From assembly GCA_964034945.1 (NCBI GenBank), contig OZ035960.1, positions 21,315,487-21,379,486 of the forward strand: a stretch of 64,000 nt of DNA, in the 5' to 3' direction. Of the stretch, positions 24,601 to 34,772 are shown in pieces. Under the pieces are notes generated by a model. That model made no database searches. It was given only the letters and a program-made list of their open reading frames with translations, and had not been told where the DNA came from. The first letter of the stretch is position 1, and the number at the start of each line of letters is the position of its first letter. The position numbers were made by a program, and so were the translations under genes. Source of the stretch: Chrysopilus asiliformis. Lineage: Eukaryota; Arthropoda; Insecta; Diptera; Rhagionidae.

Positions 24601-26685
24601 CCTTTCTAACTTTTCGCGGTTTTTATCTATGGAGGTTAACATTGCCATCCGTCATACTACTTGTCTTCTAAAAAAATATGCATTTTATGGACGGCAGCTT
24701 ACTCTAATATATTTTTTTTTAATTTTGAAGTAAAAAATTTTTTGACTTGCGAGGAAACATGGAAGAAATATTGGAAAGTGAAAGTTATCGCACTTCTTGT
24801 AAATAGTTATGTTCTTCATTTTGATAGTCTATGTTGGAGCTAAACTTCAGGCCAATCGGTTCAGTAGTTTCCCCGCGAAAGAGTAACATAGCGCAAAAAC
24901 TAAGTTTCGAAATCAATTTACCCCTCCCCTTACTCCCCCCACCCCTCGCACTATTTTTCAGACAGACACCAACTCATTTTTATATATTAGTATGATGATG
25001 TGGCAATAAATGAAAGAATTTTACATCTAAATTGGATACCAATTCGTGAAACAAAAAAAAAATACAAATTTGAATATTTTTTCCCCTTTAAAATTTCCTA
25101 CCCGGTCCAACAATCCGGTTTATAAAAAAACCGTTTTTAACCTCCTGATTTATGATCGATTCGGTTTATGAGGAGCTCTGTTTTTGAGATCAAAAAGATA
25201 TCGGTTTTGATGTAAACTCCCTCACAGTAATTTTAGGCATTTCGATCTCATTTCCACGATTTTTCGTATAAAGTTTAGAATCGCTGTCTTTTTACTGCAG
25301 AACCCCTTCTCCCTCTCCCTTAAAAGTGTCAAGTTTTTAAAAGTTTCAAGTACCTATTTAAAGCAAAAATCTTTTTTTTATCATTCTAAACACACTGGTG
25401 TAACTCATTTTTGTGTGTGATGACGGGATCTTGGCTTTACAAACGGTAAGGCAAAGTTAATATACCCTTTGGTTTCACCATACGGTTATAAAAACCACAA
25501 ACATAATTCGTTTCTCAACTTTGTTCATAAACCGATCGCTCAAAAGGTTGACGCTTTTAAAAACTTGTCCGTCCGTCCATTTGTCCATCTGTCAATCTGT
25601 CCGTCCGTCTGTCCGTCCGTCTGTCTGTCTGTGGCGCGGATTACAGGCGCACGGATTGAGCTAGAGACTTGAAATTTTGTGCAGATTCGTTTTTCGTAAG
25701 ATGCGAGGCTAAGTGGACAAAAATGGACTTTTTTTCTGAATATCTCAAAAAGTGTGAATTTTATCAAAAAAGTGCAAGAACAAAAGTTATTTAGGATATG
25801 ATTCTACATAAATCTCCCATACATCAAAATCCGATTGGAATAAATTTTTAAAAATCTTATTGGAAAGTTTGATTTCAAAGTGGAATTTTGGTACAACTGT
25901 TCGAATTTTGATACGAATATAACCATACGGGTCTGCAATGATTGCCAGATTGGCAATTATAACTTTTGTTATGTTTAAAAATTCTATTTAATATGATCAA
26001 AAATTACTTCCACATAGCTCTAATAAATTTATACATTTTAACTCCTACTGAATTCTTCAATGGTTGTTTAGATTTCAAACTATATTATTATTGATAGATA
26101 CGAATATGAGGCAATGCATGTAATTACCTTTGGGCTGAAGTCGATAAATATAGACTTGATTTATAATAGCACGATTATGGAATCGATGTGCATAGATCAG
26201 TTGGATTATTTTCATTTCACTATTTTCCATGTTAATTTGAAAGATGCCCTGTTGCACGTTCAAACTATACGTAATTCGATAGCTAGAGTCGGCCACTATT
26301 TTAATATTACTATAGTTTGGTATCCGCGCCCGATGACTAACACCACCCTTTCCATTATAGATTCCATTGAGGAAAACCGCATCGTTTAAAATTGTGAATC
26401 CAAGGTGGCCATTCCCAATAGCCGGCATAAATCTAAGGTCATCCGGTAAACTATATAACATTTAATTAAAAATTATTTTATATAATTATTATCTAGTTGA
26501 ATTGAACACTATGCTTGTTATGATCGGCTTACGACAAAAATATACCTATCAGATGAGAATACAAACGGCAATGATGAATTTATCGAAAAAAGTGGTGTCG
26601 TCAAAGAGGTTTCTACTATTAGTAAGAAAATAACGACAATAAAATATTTAGTTTTATTCACCGAACACTGAATATTAGTAATCAT
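15682..26685 (-). CDS. GH65 protein-glucosylgalactosylhydroxylysine glucosidase-like (acid trehalase-like) enzyme
   Basis: Twelve exons read down the minus strand: 26685-26546, 26450-26128, 20661-20454, 20386-20256, 18349-18249, 18191-17908, 17844-17606, 17507-17420, 17007-16810, 16482-16314, 16181-16010 and 15866-15682. All phases agree and the sum is 745 codons plus stop, near the usual length for PGGHG/ATHL1. The enzyme class removes glucose from glucosyl-galactosyl-hydroxylysine of collagen. Landmarks are GNGHLG in exon 2, GHSFWDTEIWMLP (WDTE at 351-354), FPWESAFTGVEV, MGPDEDH with the probable general acid Glu482, a GYPLMFPM motif, GPAMTWAMHS, and ITGAGGFLQSLINGYAGVR near the C-terminus. 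Residues about 14-30 are hydrophobic and look like a signal peptide, whereas human PGGHG is described as lacking one. The exon 3 donor appears to be GC rather than GT. Introns two and four hold MITEs and a SINE. Acid trehalase activity is the main alternative. Confidence 0.92.
18575..18946. mobile_element. TTAA-type MITE with GGTGCCGCTCCACATGAGAG ends
   Basis: Perfect 20-bp terminal inverted repeats bound 372 bp. The right flank is TTAA and the left flank TAAA, so a TTAA duplication with one change is likely. The interior is full of short palindromes built on CTCGAGAG and GAGTTACTCGC. It lies in an intron of the GH65 gene and abuts the next element, sharing the TTAA at 18947-18950. Confidence 0.7.
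18951..19209. mobile_element. TTAA-type MITE, family CACGTTGGCTACCA, copy 1 (3' truncated)
   Basis: The left end CACGTTGGCTACCATGTGAG follows TTAA. The right end stops at GGTAGCCAA and lacks the last bases and the second TTAA. Sister copies are at 41058-41318, 44787-44868 and 60747-61089. GTGAGTCAC and GGTGACTCAC motifs recur inside. It is inside a GH65 intron. Confidence 0.8.
21618..22832. mobile_element. Large foldback element with CACGGTAAAAACTGGAGTC ends
   Basis: The ends form inverted repeats of roughly 38 bp (CACGGTAAAAACTGGAGTCT on the left, its complement on the right). The interior is made of many short variants of TTTAAGTCT/AGACTTAAA in both orientations, so most of the element could fold. 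It lies in the second intron of the GH65 gene and has itself been hit by a SINE at 22047-22236. No coding sequence is visible. The ends resemble those of the element at 43251-44024. Confidence 0.7.
22047..22236 (-). mobile_element. tRNA-derived SINE
   Basis: Read on the minus strand, a tRNA-like head begins near 22236. Its A box TGGCTCAGTCAG is at 22225-22214 and its B box GGTTCAAATCC at 22180-22170, with normal tRNA spacing. The acceptor arms GCGTGGA and TCCACTC pair except at one position. The anticodon stem is mutated (TTGCC against CCAA), so it is not a working tRNA. A body of about 110 bp and an A-rich tail at 22047-22054 follow. The anticodon loop TTGTGAT suggests a GTG (His-like) origin, a weak inference. 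It sits inside the foldback element at 21618-22832. Confidence 0.75.
24553..24625 (+). repeat. Fragment of GTCCATAAAATACGTCA repeat
   Basis: ACTGTCCATAAAATACGTCA and the following CAGACCCCTCC match the start of the larger copies at 41405-41957 and 44107-44287. Only one end is present here. Confidence 0.5.
24820..25000 (+). mobile_element. Retroposon-like repeat R1, copy 3 (5' and internally deleted)
   Basis: It matches the 9810-10139 copy from GTCTATGTTGGA onward through the CCCCTCCCC tract, then jumps to CAGACAGACACCAACTCA and the shared 3' end TATATATTAGTATGATGATG. It is inside intron 2 of the GH65 gene. Confidence 0.6.
25378..25932. mobile_element. CCGTCTGT-tract TIR element, copy 2 (head inverted relative to body)
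   Basis: The head segment (TIR, GGGTATA hairpin and the following 100 bp) is present at 25378-25486 in minus orientation, while the CCGTCTGT tract, GGCGCGGATTACAGGCGCAC block and right TIR (25565-25932) are in plus orientation. Unrelated sequence of about 75 bp sits between. This needs an internal inversion or a recombination between two copies. It lies in intron 2 of the GH65 gene. Confidence 0.65.
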
Positions 26686-27641
26686 TTTAAACAAGTTTAA
26701 TGACACTTATTAACACGACTGTAGTATCAAATAAAATTGATAGTAATATTTAAAAAAAAAATCAGCACAAAAAAAATCACACCGCGCAGTCTCGAGACTT
26801 TTTACTGATTGAAAGTAAAGAAGCTGCGTTCATATTTAAGACTGTTCAACTAATGGATCGTGACAGGTTTGGGTGGATGCCACTGATTATGTTATCAGCA
26901 GTTAAGTAAATTCTTTCATTCAATTTCTTGGCTTCAATACGTCCATAAACATATGTTTTGTGTTTATATTTTTTACGAGATATACTAACGTTTTTCTCTC
27001 GAAAAATTCACAGTCAAACGACACTATCTGGGTTGCCAGTTTGGTTTTTTTTTGCAAAAAATTTGCCGATGGAATCGACACGCGAAATTTGAAAATCTTA
27101 CAGTTTCATTGGAATACTTATCTACTAGTCAATTTGTTTGGAACGAACATATTCTTGTGCCATGTTTAATTGAAATTTTATGGTTTTTCTGGCGACCAGC
27201 GAATGTCTAGCGGTCATCAATATTGATAACCTATTTCGCAGTGAAGATATTTTCATATGGGAGAATTATTTCCTATACAAATTATTTCCAAAACATTTTG
27301 TATAACAGATATGCTGAAGAGTACTTTTTCTGAAAAGTCATAAAAATGTTTCCTAACTAAGATTAGAACGGAGTTCAAGATTAAGACGATTCGAGTTCTT
27401 TGTAGCTCTACAAGATTTTATTAAATTGGCTGCATAAAAATTCTTGACTTTGTCTCAATTTAATTAATATTTAATTTTAATTTAGCCAGAAATTTTATTT
27501 TTTTTATTTTTGATAAAAATAATAAAGTGTAATTTATTTAAAGATTTATTTTTCGCAGTGGATTTTTGTTGTTATCAAGCAGAACCCTCAAAGAAGATTC
27601 TGTGTTTAATTATGTGGTGCTATTTGAAATATAATATTTTG
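26686..27641. other. Spacer upstream of the GH65 gene
   Basis: The region should include the minus-strand GH65 promoter immediately right of 26685. I see no clear TATA box or other gene. Confidence 0.5.
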
Positions 27642-27808
27642 ATAAGTATCTAGCTACCTTTTGAATTTGGTTTGCAATAGAAATTTAGAAAGTTTTCGAT
27701 AAGTTGTAGGAGTTTTTTAAACTTTCTTGCGATTTAAGCCAAATAAAGTTCAGTGCAAAAATTTTCGCATAGACATTATTCCATACAAAAAGGTAGCTAG
27801 ATACTTAT
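27642..27808. mobile_element. MITE with ATAAGTATCTAGCTACCTTTT ends
   Basis: Inverted repeats of about 21 bp bound 167 bp of non-coding sequence. The flanking TTG on each side may be a 3-bp target duplication. A related half-end (AAAAAGGTAGCTAGA) occurs at 28420-28436. Confidence 0.65.
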
Positions 27809-28512
27809 TTGTATTTTTACAATAAAAATTCACATTGATTATATTGGAAAAATTTATGCCATAAACACTTCGAAATTATTAAGTTCAAAAATTGTAAAAA
27901 TCAAGTGATGAAGCGACGGGGGAGGGGCTCTTGTTTCCCTAGAATAGGTCTATAAATTTCCTTCTTCAAATTTTGAGTTTCAAAATTATCGGTTATCGTA
28001 GTTTCGATTCTCAAATATTCAATTTCAAAATTTCGACTCCTAAATTTTCGGTCGTAAAATTTTGAGCTTTTGAAAAAAAATCTGAAATTTTTGATTTCCA
28101 TTTGAAGATTTTATAAGGATTTTAATTTTTTAGGGGGGCTGATGAATTTTTAGTTTGTTAGAGTTGTAATTTTGGATTTGGTGAGTTTTAAAATTTAAAT
28201 TAAGGGTATACAAGTATTTGACCTCGCCTCATACGCCAAGATTTTCGCTTGCGGTGTATTTTTTTGAGACTATCTGGCTGCGGCGCAGTTTGCTTAATTT
28301 TTTTTTGGGTCAAAATAGGTTTTATGCTGCACAAGTTCTTAGTTTGTTCAGGTGTATGAAATTATTTGAGACCAATCCAATCTCAAAAGTCTGTGAATTA
28401 ATATTTTGTCTCGCCTACACAAAAAGGTAGCTAGAGTTGAATTTTTTTTTGGTGTATAAGCTAGGAAAAGTTCATGACAATTATTAATGTAATTTGGAGG
28501 TCGGTGGTTATT

Positions 28513-28760
28513 TGAGGCGTTAAAAGCTAGAGTGGACCAACCCACATAATCGAGTTTTTGAAGCTTTTTCACTTTTGTACTAATATTTACTGTAAATTTT
28601 TGGAAAAAAAAATTGTGTGGACTTTATTACTCAATGTTGAAATGTTCTTTTGTGCATCCAAACATTTTTATTTAAAAACTCACTCGCAATAGTGATTCAA
28701 ACACAAAAAAATTCACGATTTCGACATGTGGGTTGGTCCACTCTAGCTTTTAACGCCTCA
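28513..28760. mobile_element. MITE with 35-bp perfect terminal repeats
   Basis: TGAGGCGTTAAAAGCTAGAG at the left continues to CCACAT for 35 bp and is exactly mirrored at the right end. The 248 bp element has an AT-rich centre with no coding sequence. Perfect long ends imply recent movement. The target duplication is not clear. Confidence 0.75.
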
Positions 28761-29393
28761 TTTATCGAAATGAGCAGTGCTTTATCGAAATGAGAAGCGA
28801 TAGTTACCGTTTGATGCTAACGATATTATCGATCTAGACTGCGAAAAAAACTTAAAAATACTGCAATTCGCAATTCAAGTTAAAGTGTAGATGCGAAGTC
28901 AGAGGCGGATTTACACAATCCGGGTACCTAGGCGCAGGAAAAATTCGAGGTTCTCATGACAATTTGAAACTTTAAGTTGTCCAACCTTTTTTGAATTATA
29001 TTCCAATTCAAGACTTTAAAAATGTTCGTGCACCCTATGTAATAAAATGGCGAAATTAGATTTCAAAGATAACGAAAGAAGAATGCGCCGCAGAGAAATT
29101 TTTTTTTACCAATGGCTATAGGTTTAAAAAGGTGATAGTAATTTTTGGGTAATGCTGTCATGAATCCCCTAATTCTAGAAGATATCAGTTATTCCTTTAA
29201 ATTTGAGGTCCCAAAAGTCTTTTGCACAAGCGGTGTGCTAAAGAAAAAAAAATAATCTTTTAACAGAAAAAGGATGATTTAGTCATAAAATACGGAATAA
29301 TTGAATAAATGAACACAAAGTGAAGTTATTAGCAAACAATTGTGAAATTATTAGAAAAATTTCAAACGTTGTGCTGTGCAGATTTCAATGTAA

Positions 29394-30091
29394 CCTTTAG
29401 ACTACCGGGGTGGGACCGAGAAGGCCACATACAATTTCGGCGACTCCATGCAATATGCAGATTTCAAGAAATATATAACAAATGTTAGGGTAATTATTAA
29501 GGATTTGTTATTTAGCTCACTCGAATCTACTTTGAACTGCATATCGTAGTTGGCTACTAGTAGTCAAAGTAGTGATGGCAGACCGATATGTCAAATACGG
29601 ATTGCTAAACGGGTGAGTACTTATAGTTAATTATTCTGTAGTGTTAGATTAGATTAGATTATTATTATTGTTGTGTTTAGGGGATAACCCGGGAAGGATA
29701 GTATTGGATAGTTGGGTTGGCTTTCTGTCCGTTCTGATCGTCAGTTTGTTGAGACGCTGAACAAGGTGACGAATCAGGGAAGGTGAACGTGAGTCGTTCA
29801 CCTGAGCCTGTGTCTCTTGTCAGCGTCAGAGAAGGAAGAGACACGTTCGTCGTGTCCTTCTTGGTCTGTCCGAGGTAGAGGGCGGGTAACTGTAAGTCCT
29901 CACTAAGTCTTTTAGACTTACGTGTTGTTTTTGTTTAAATTTGCAGGAGTGAACTGGACCGGCGCACGACATGGGAGACTACATCTTTACCCTCAAACGA
30001 TTTATTCACCGAGCCTAGTTTTTGTCATCCTAACACAAATATTCAAACAAAAACGTATGATTTTAATGAAAAAATTCCAGTAGTCTAAAGG
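29394..30091 (+). mobile_element. TTAA-type element with CCTTTAGACTACYGG ends
   Basis: The ends CCTTTAGACTACCGG (left) and CCAGTAGTCTAAAGG (right) are inverted with one mismatch. The right flank is TTAA and the left flank GTAA, so a TTAA duplication with one change is likely. CC(Y)TTT starts and TTAA targets are typical of piggyBac. The interior is richer in G and C than its surroundings and contains a strong hairpin near 29842-29872 (AGACACG...CGTGTCC). A spliced reading frame lies inside (29575-30088). Confidence 0.6.
29575..30088 (+). CDS. Possible spliced 59-codon gene inside a TTAA element
   Basis: An ATG at 29575 opens 12 codons that run to a good donor (GG|GTGAGT). After 334 bp a good acceptor (tttgcag|G) at 29946 restores the same frame for 47 codons and stops with TAA at 30086-30088, at the edge of the right terminal repeat. 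Exons are 29575-29612 and 29947-30088. The predicted protein starts MADRYVKYGLLNG and is hydrophilic, rich in Thr, Ser and Asn, without a signal peptide, membrane segment or known motif. I do not recognise it. Chance assembly is possible because the exons are short; the quality of both splice sites is the argument for it. Confidence 0.3.
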
Positions 30092-30614
30092 TTAACGATA
30101 TATTTTTTTTCTTTAATTTTCTTGATCTGAGCAAACACATTTGAATTTACTGAATTTTACAGAAACAAAACCTTTTCCTAAACAACGAAACAAGCTAGTA
30201 CTACTGAATTAGCTTCAGAGAGTTGAGTCCAGAATCTTTTTTCACATGTACGGTGTTAGAAAAAATGGTCCAATAAAATCTCATGTTAACGCAGGTTCAA
30301 AGATTTCTCAACCGCATTAAGCGTAATTAATTAGTGCGCGCCATCATCAAAAGAGTTCATTTCCAGGGAAACAGTTCCATAGCATAGGGTTTTGAGCATG
30401 CTTGTAAGTAACTCTACATACTAGTAGTAGGTAATTTAGCGTCTCAGGTGAGCTGTACATCAACTCGTATATCATTTACTCTTGAGCTCTAGAGAAGTAC
30501 CTCCAGAACATACCAGAATTTTTGATACGATGTCAGTCAGTCATCCCAGCCACCGTCAAAACCTTCGTGATATAGTTTGGTGCTAATGAACTTCATGTTG
30601 TTCTTTCATTTCAG

Positions 30615-31175
30615 AACTTTTTAAAGTTGGTGAAAATGCCAAAGACGCCACGCCACGCTGCCAGACAGTTGTTGGGGCCAAAGGAGCTACTCTGAGGGAA
30701 GCACTTATTCAACTACTTCACTTAAACAATGGCCAGTATGAAATGCTGTGGCAAAAAATAAATAAATTCATGTTGCATAATTACGACACCCATCGCGGTC
30801 TTACAAACAACATCGTAGGGTATACATACAAGAATAGGACGTAATTGCGACGGTTTGGGCTGGAATGGGACGCAAATCGGGTTTGGGGCCAAATATCAAA
30901 AGAGGTTGATCCATGGCACCTATTCTTACCTAATATTGGCAACCTGTTGAATCTAGAAAAGGACAGGATACGGTTTTGTTAGAAGACCACAACCGACATA
31001 TTTAACATTCGCCTGATTATGCAGATATGAAACCATCGTAAAGTGGATAATAGACAACCTGCAAATGGTAACCATGCTGGATTTTTATTTACTTACAAAA
31101 TTTTAATTTTTTTAGGAGGGTGCTGTCCCGTCCCGTCGCGTTGTTCGGGATTATGGTGGAGGCTACGATGCGTGA
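30615..31175 (+). CDS. 3' exons of an unrecognised protein gene (partial)
   Basis: Three exons fit together: 30615-30819, 31025-31067 and 31116-31175. Acceptors (catttcag, tgattatgcag, tttttttag) and donors (GG|GTATAC, ATG|GTAACC) keep one frame through introns of 205 and 48 bp, ending in TGA. The incoming phase is 1, so at least one upstream exon is missing; I could not find it. The readable 101 residues include KDATPRCQTVVGAKGATL, LLHLNNGQYEMLWQKINKFM, YETIVKWIIDNLQ and a Gly/Tyr-rich end DYGGGYDA. The segment looks like a mostly helical globular domain with no membrane span. I do not recognise the family. The reading frame is well balanced in composition, unlike the repeats around it. Confidence 0.55.
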
Positions 31176-31892
31176 CCGTTGAAAGCACCGACGCGGCACC
31201 AATGTGTTTCCGCTTTGAGACCATTTCTTTTTTTTCCAACCAACATTCGCGTTTTTATTATTATTAAAGTAACAACTACAACAATCGACCGAAAGTTCTT
31301 CGTACTTTTGATTTGATTTGAAACAAAAAAAAAACAAAGCAGAAAAAAATTAAAATAAAAGCAAGAAGTGCTATATTTAAACACCAAGTAGATACATTTC
31401 GAGAACATATTTTTCTCTGTAATTTTTTTCAAAAAACTGAAAATAATGGAAATTATTCTTGCATATTATGGAAATATTTTGTACTCTGGCCCCCTTCATT
31501 TTGACCGCATGAACCCACAGGGGCGAAATGCCGATGCTGGATTAGAACTTTTGGTTACCATCAGAAATGTCGTTGAACAAAATTTTTATTCAAGGTTGAA
31601 GGTCTCACTTTGGTAGAGTTTGCTGAAAAATCAAGTTTGAATAAAACTGGAAAATGACGCAAAGTACACGAGCGCATGCCGGCCACGTAATGAGATCATT
31701 TAGTGAGGAATTTCATAAAACAAAATATAATTTTTGGTCAATGTTGCTTGACAAAATCGCAAAATGTTTTTACATGGTGGTCTTGTTGAATATGTTTTTT
31801 ACAGTTCTTTATTTTGTAGGAGAAATTTTTCAAATTGACAGTATTTTTTTAAACAATAAATTTATTTGAAAGGTTTTCGAAATTTTAAATCT

Positions 31893-32045
31893 TGATCGTC
31901 AACTATCAACACGTTAAAGTATTTTTCCGTTGAAATTCAATCCCAAATCGACATGATGAACTAAATTAGTGAAAACTCGTTGACCGTCAACGAATCAAAC
32001 GTCGATTGAACATGTTGCACTGTCAACGGTTAAATTCAAACGTTT
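31893..32045. repeat. GTCAAC-rich repeat, copy A
   Basis: TTGATCGTCAACTATCAACA and TTGACCGTCAACGA at the edges, with a TTTCCGTTGAAATTCAA core, correspond in inverted orientation to sequence at about 50025-50195. This looks like a small dispersed inverted-repeat element. Confidence 0.45.
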
Positions 32046-32114
32046 TAAAGTGTTTATACTCTATATGAAAATCATTTAGAAGTATATTAGATTTAGTATA
32101 CTGTTTGCAAAGCA

Positions 32115-32265
32115 TCGAACCATGCACGCAAAAATGATTTACATCAGAATATTTGGGATGACAAAAGATATCGATTTTTCGCATGTCCGTCTATCTGTGC
32201 GTCCGTGAACACCATAACTTTCGGAAGAATTGAGCTAGAGACTTGAAATTTTAGTTGCGTTTCTC
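32115..32265 (+). mobile_element. Diverged fragment of the CCGTCTGT-tract element
   Basis: AAAAATGATTTACATCAGAA, GCATGTCCGTCTATCTGTG and ATTGAGCTAGAGACTTGAAA appear in the same order as in the complete copies but with many changes and no termini. It is an old or distantly related member. Confidence 0.6.
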
Positions 32266-32716
32266 GCATAGATATACTAGATCGCTCGATTTGCTGTCTC
32301 AAATGGTCCCATTTCAATACAGTTCAGTGAATCAAAACGAGTCAAGTAAGAGCAAGATAACCGTATGAAAATAAATATAGTCCTCTCGTTTAAACCGTGA
32401 GCTGTCAAAGGAAAATAGACTTTCGGAATGGTGTTGGCGCCTAAAGTTATTTTTTTGCGCATAAAGTTAGTCTCAAACTTGTGAAATTTGAATTTCGCGG
32501 CAAACTAAATTTGAATCTCGCGACCTTATACAGTTCAGTGGATGCGTTCAAGTACGATAAAGAGGGAAATACTTTTGGGACCATTTTTCAGCAGAGCTTT
32601 GTATGGTGACAGTTGTTCTATGTTATATAGTTCTGTGGTTTCTCGTAAATAGCAAGGCTATGTTATTAAACGAACAAAATCAGCCTATTATTTTCCCCTC
32701 CCCATATAAATAAAAC

Positions 32717-32892
32717 AGGAGTGGTATTCCGTAACTTGTTTCAAGCGTTTGTTTCGAGTTAGAAGAAAAATTAGTATTCGCTAGCTCTGTTTTGCCCTGT
32801 CATTTAGTTTGGTCGAAATAGAGACAGTGAATACTACTTTTTCTTCTAACTCGAAACAAACGCTTGAAACAAGTCACGGAATACCACTCCAG
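32717..32892. mobile_element. Palindromic MITE, family P1, copy B
   Basis: The 176 bp hairpin has arms of about 70 bp (GGAGTGGTATTCCGTAACTT and its complement), related to copy A at 7039-7203. The arms are more alike than in copy A, so it is probably younger. Confidence 0.8.
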
Positions 32893-33054
32893 TTTTGTGC
32901 AATTTTCTCGAAAACGGTGAGTCGTATCGAAAAAGTTATGAAGGCAAAATTTGTTTAGAATTGCTTTTACTTAACTCTTTAATACCCCAAAATCCATTCG
33001 GATTACTATTGCTTCTCCCTGAACAAATACCATTTTTATAAAATTAAAACTCGG

Positions 33055-33112
33055 CCTGTCCTCATACTGAGTATTTAACGATTACCCTCTGGCAATTGTA
33101 GTTTTTCTTATG
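33055..33112. repeat. Dispersed repeat fragment shared with 63838-63890
   Basis: The sequence around TTACCCTCTGGCAATTGTAG matches, inverted, GCAATTGCC-type sequence near 63850-63890 over about 50 bp. Neither copy shows termini. Confidence 0.45.
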
Positions 33113-34186
33113 TTTTCCGTTAGTTTCGGTGAGATTATAAAAAGACCAAATAATTTTTTGATTACCTAATCTTTAAATTAGCAATAAAATAAAACTTTTC
33201 TAGATATTACCAAGCAGAACATGAACATTTCAATTAAACTATTCCTTGAATGTCCAAATTATTATTATCTTTATATATTTTTTTATTATTTTTTCTTTCT
33301 CACTGGCAAGGAACTAGACTTTCGTTATCGTGAAAACATCTTGATCAAAATTCTCACAGAGTACTACAAATTTTTTTTCTATAGTTAAGCCAAGCATTAT
33401 AGGATATTATGAGAGTATGCAGATAGGGAAATGCACGTGTTTTAATGATCCCAGGTCGTACAGCACACCTGTTTCTACTTCGCCAATGATTATCTACGAC
33501 AAGCAAATAGACGAGACGGTGTTCTCTATCCATCCATACAGTAATTGCTTTTTTAAGACGCAAATCGAAAGCTCATTTAGTTCCATGAAGTATTTTTAAT
33601 TTATCAAATTGGTTCCCATCCCATCGCCACATAACATCATCGACATCAACATCGGATTCAGTTCTTCTCATCTAATCTCATCACATTATAAAAATACCGC
33701 ATTCCGAGGCAACGCTTATCCCATGTATGTTTATTATGTGCCATACCATTCATTTTCTACTGACCACGTATATCTTTACTACATAAAAATGTGATCGACG
33801 ACTCCATCAAAACATATCACCGGAGGCAAATCAAAGAATCTTTGCTTGATGTTCAAAAAAAAGCATTAAGAAAAAAAATCAGCCACACATATGAGTGTTT
33901 ATTTATTTTTGTTGCATAGATCAGGCGACGAATCGAGAAAAAAATCGTGATTTTAAATAATCAATGAATACTCGTAAAAGATGAATTTTCATATTTTGAC
34001 AATTTAAGACTTTTTGTCGAACGTAAAATGTCCGTTACTGAAATATGGATTATCCGTTATTTACTAGAAAAAAAAAATTTTTTTACGCATTTTTACGCGT
34101 TGGATAAAAATATTTGGAACACAAGTTATTAGGGAATTCTTATCAGTGTTGTGCAACGACATTTTTGTTCTTATGACTATTTTTAT

Positions 34187-34772
34187 ACCCGTATTGTGAA
34201 ACCAAAGGGTATATTAACTTTGCCTTACTGTTTGTAACGCTAAGATCCCGTCATCACACACAAAAATGAATTATACCAGTGTGTTTATAATGATAAAAAA
34301 AATTGATTTTTGCCTGTCCGTCCGTCTGTCCGTCCGTCTGTCCGTCCGTCTGTCCGTCCGTCTGTCCGTCCGTCTGTCCGTCTGTCCGTCTGTCTGTCTG
34401 TCCGTCTGTCTGTCTGTCTGTCCGTCTGTGGCGCGGATTGCGGGTGCACGGATTGAGCTACAGACTTGAAATTTTGAACAGATCCGTTTTTCGTAAAATG
34501 CGAGGCTAAGATCGTTCATGGGCAAAAATAGACCATTAGGGGGAGTCCCCCCCCCCACGAACGAAAACGTTTTTTGCGAATATCTCAAAAACGGTGCATC
34601 TTATCAAAAAAGTGCAAGAACAAAAGTTATTTAGGATATGATTCTACATCAAACTTCCATATATCAAAATCCGATTGGAACAAGTTTTAAAAAATCTGAT
34701 TGGAAAGTTTGACTTCAAAGTGGAATTTTGGTACAACTGTTCGAATTTTGATACGAATATCACCATACGGGT
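34187..34772 (+). mobile_element. CCGTCTGT-tract TIR element, copy 3 (complete, longest tract)
   Basis: Both terminal repeats are present (ACCCGTATTGTGA and TCACCATACGGGT). The CCGTCTGT tract spans about 34316-34428, roughly twice that of copy 1, and accounts for the length difference. The remaining sequence is collinear with 8785-9319. Confidence 0.8.

Noticed and set aside
34316..34428. Regular short repeats that could be mistaken for a CRISPR array
   Set aside because: Units are contiguous with no unique spacers, and the genome is eukaryotic.
34266..34588. Open frames with repeated Ser-Val-Cys-Pro or Asp-Gly-Arg-Thr residues at 34 kb, and similar ones at 8.9, 25.5 and 39.4 kb
   Set aside because: They are simply translations of the CCGTCTGT tract, open in several frames at once, with no conserved start or domain.
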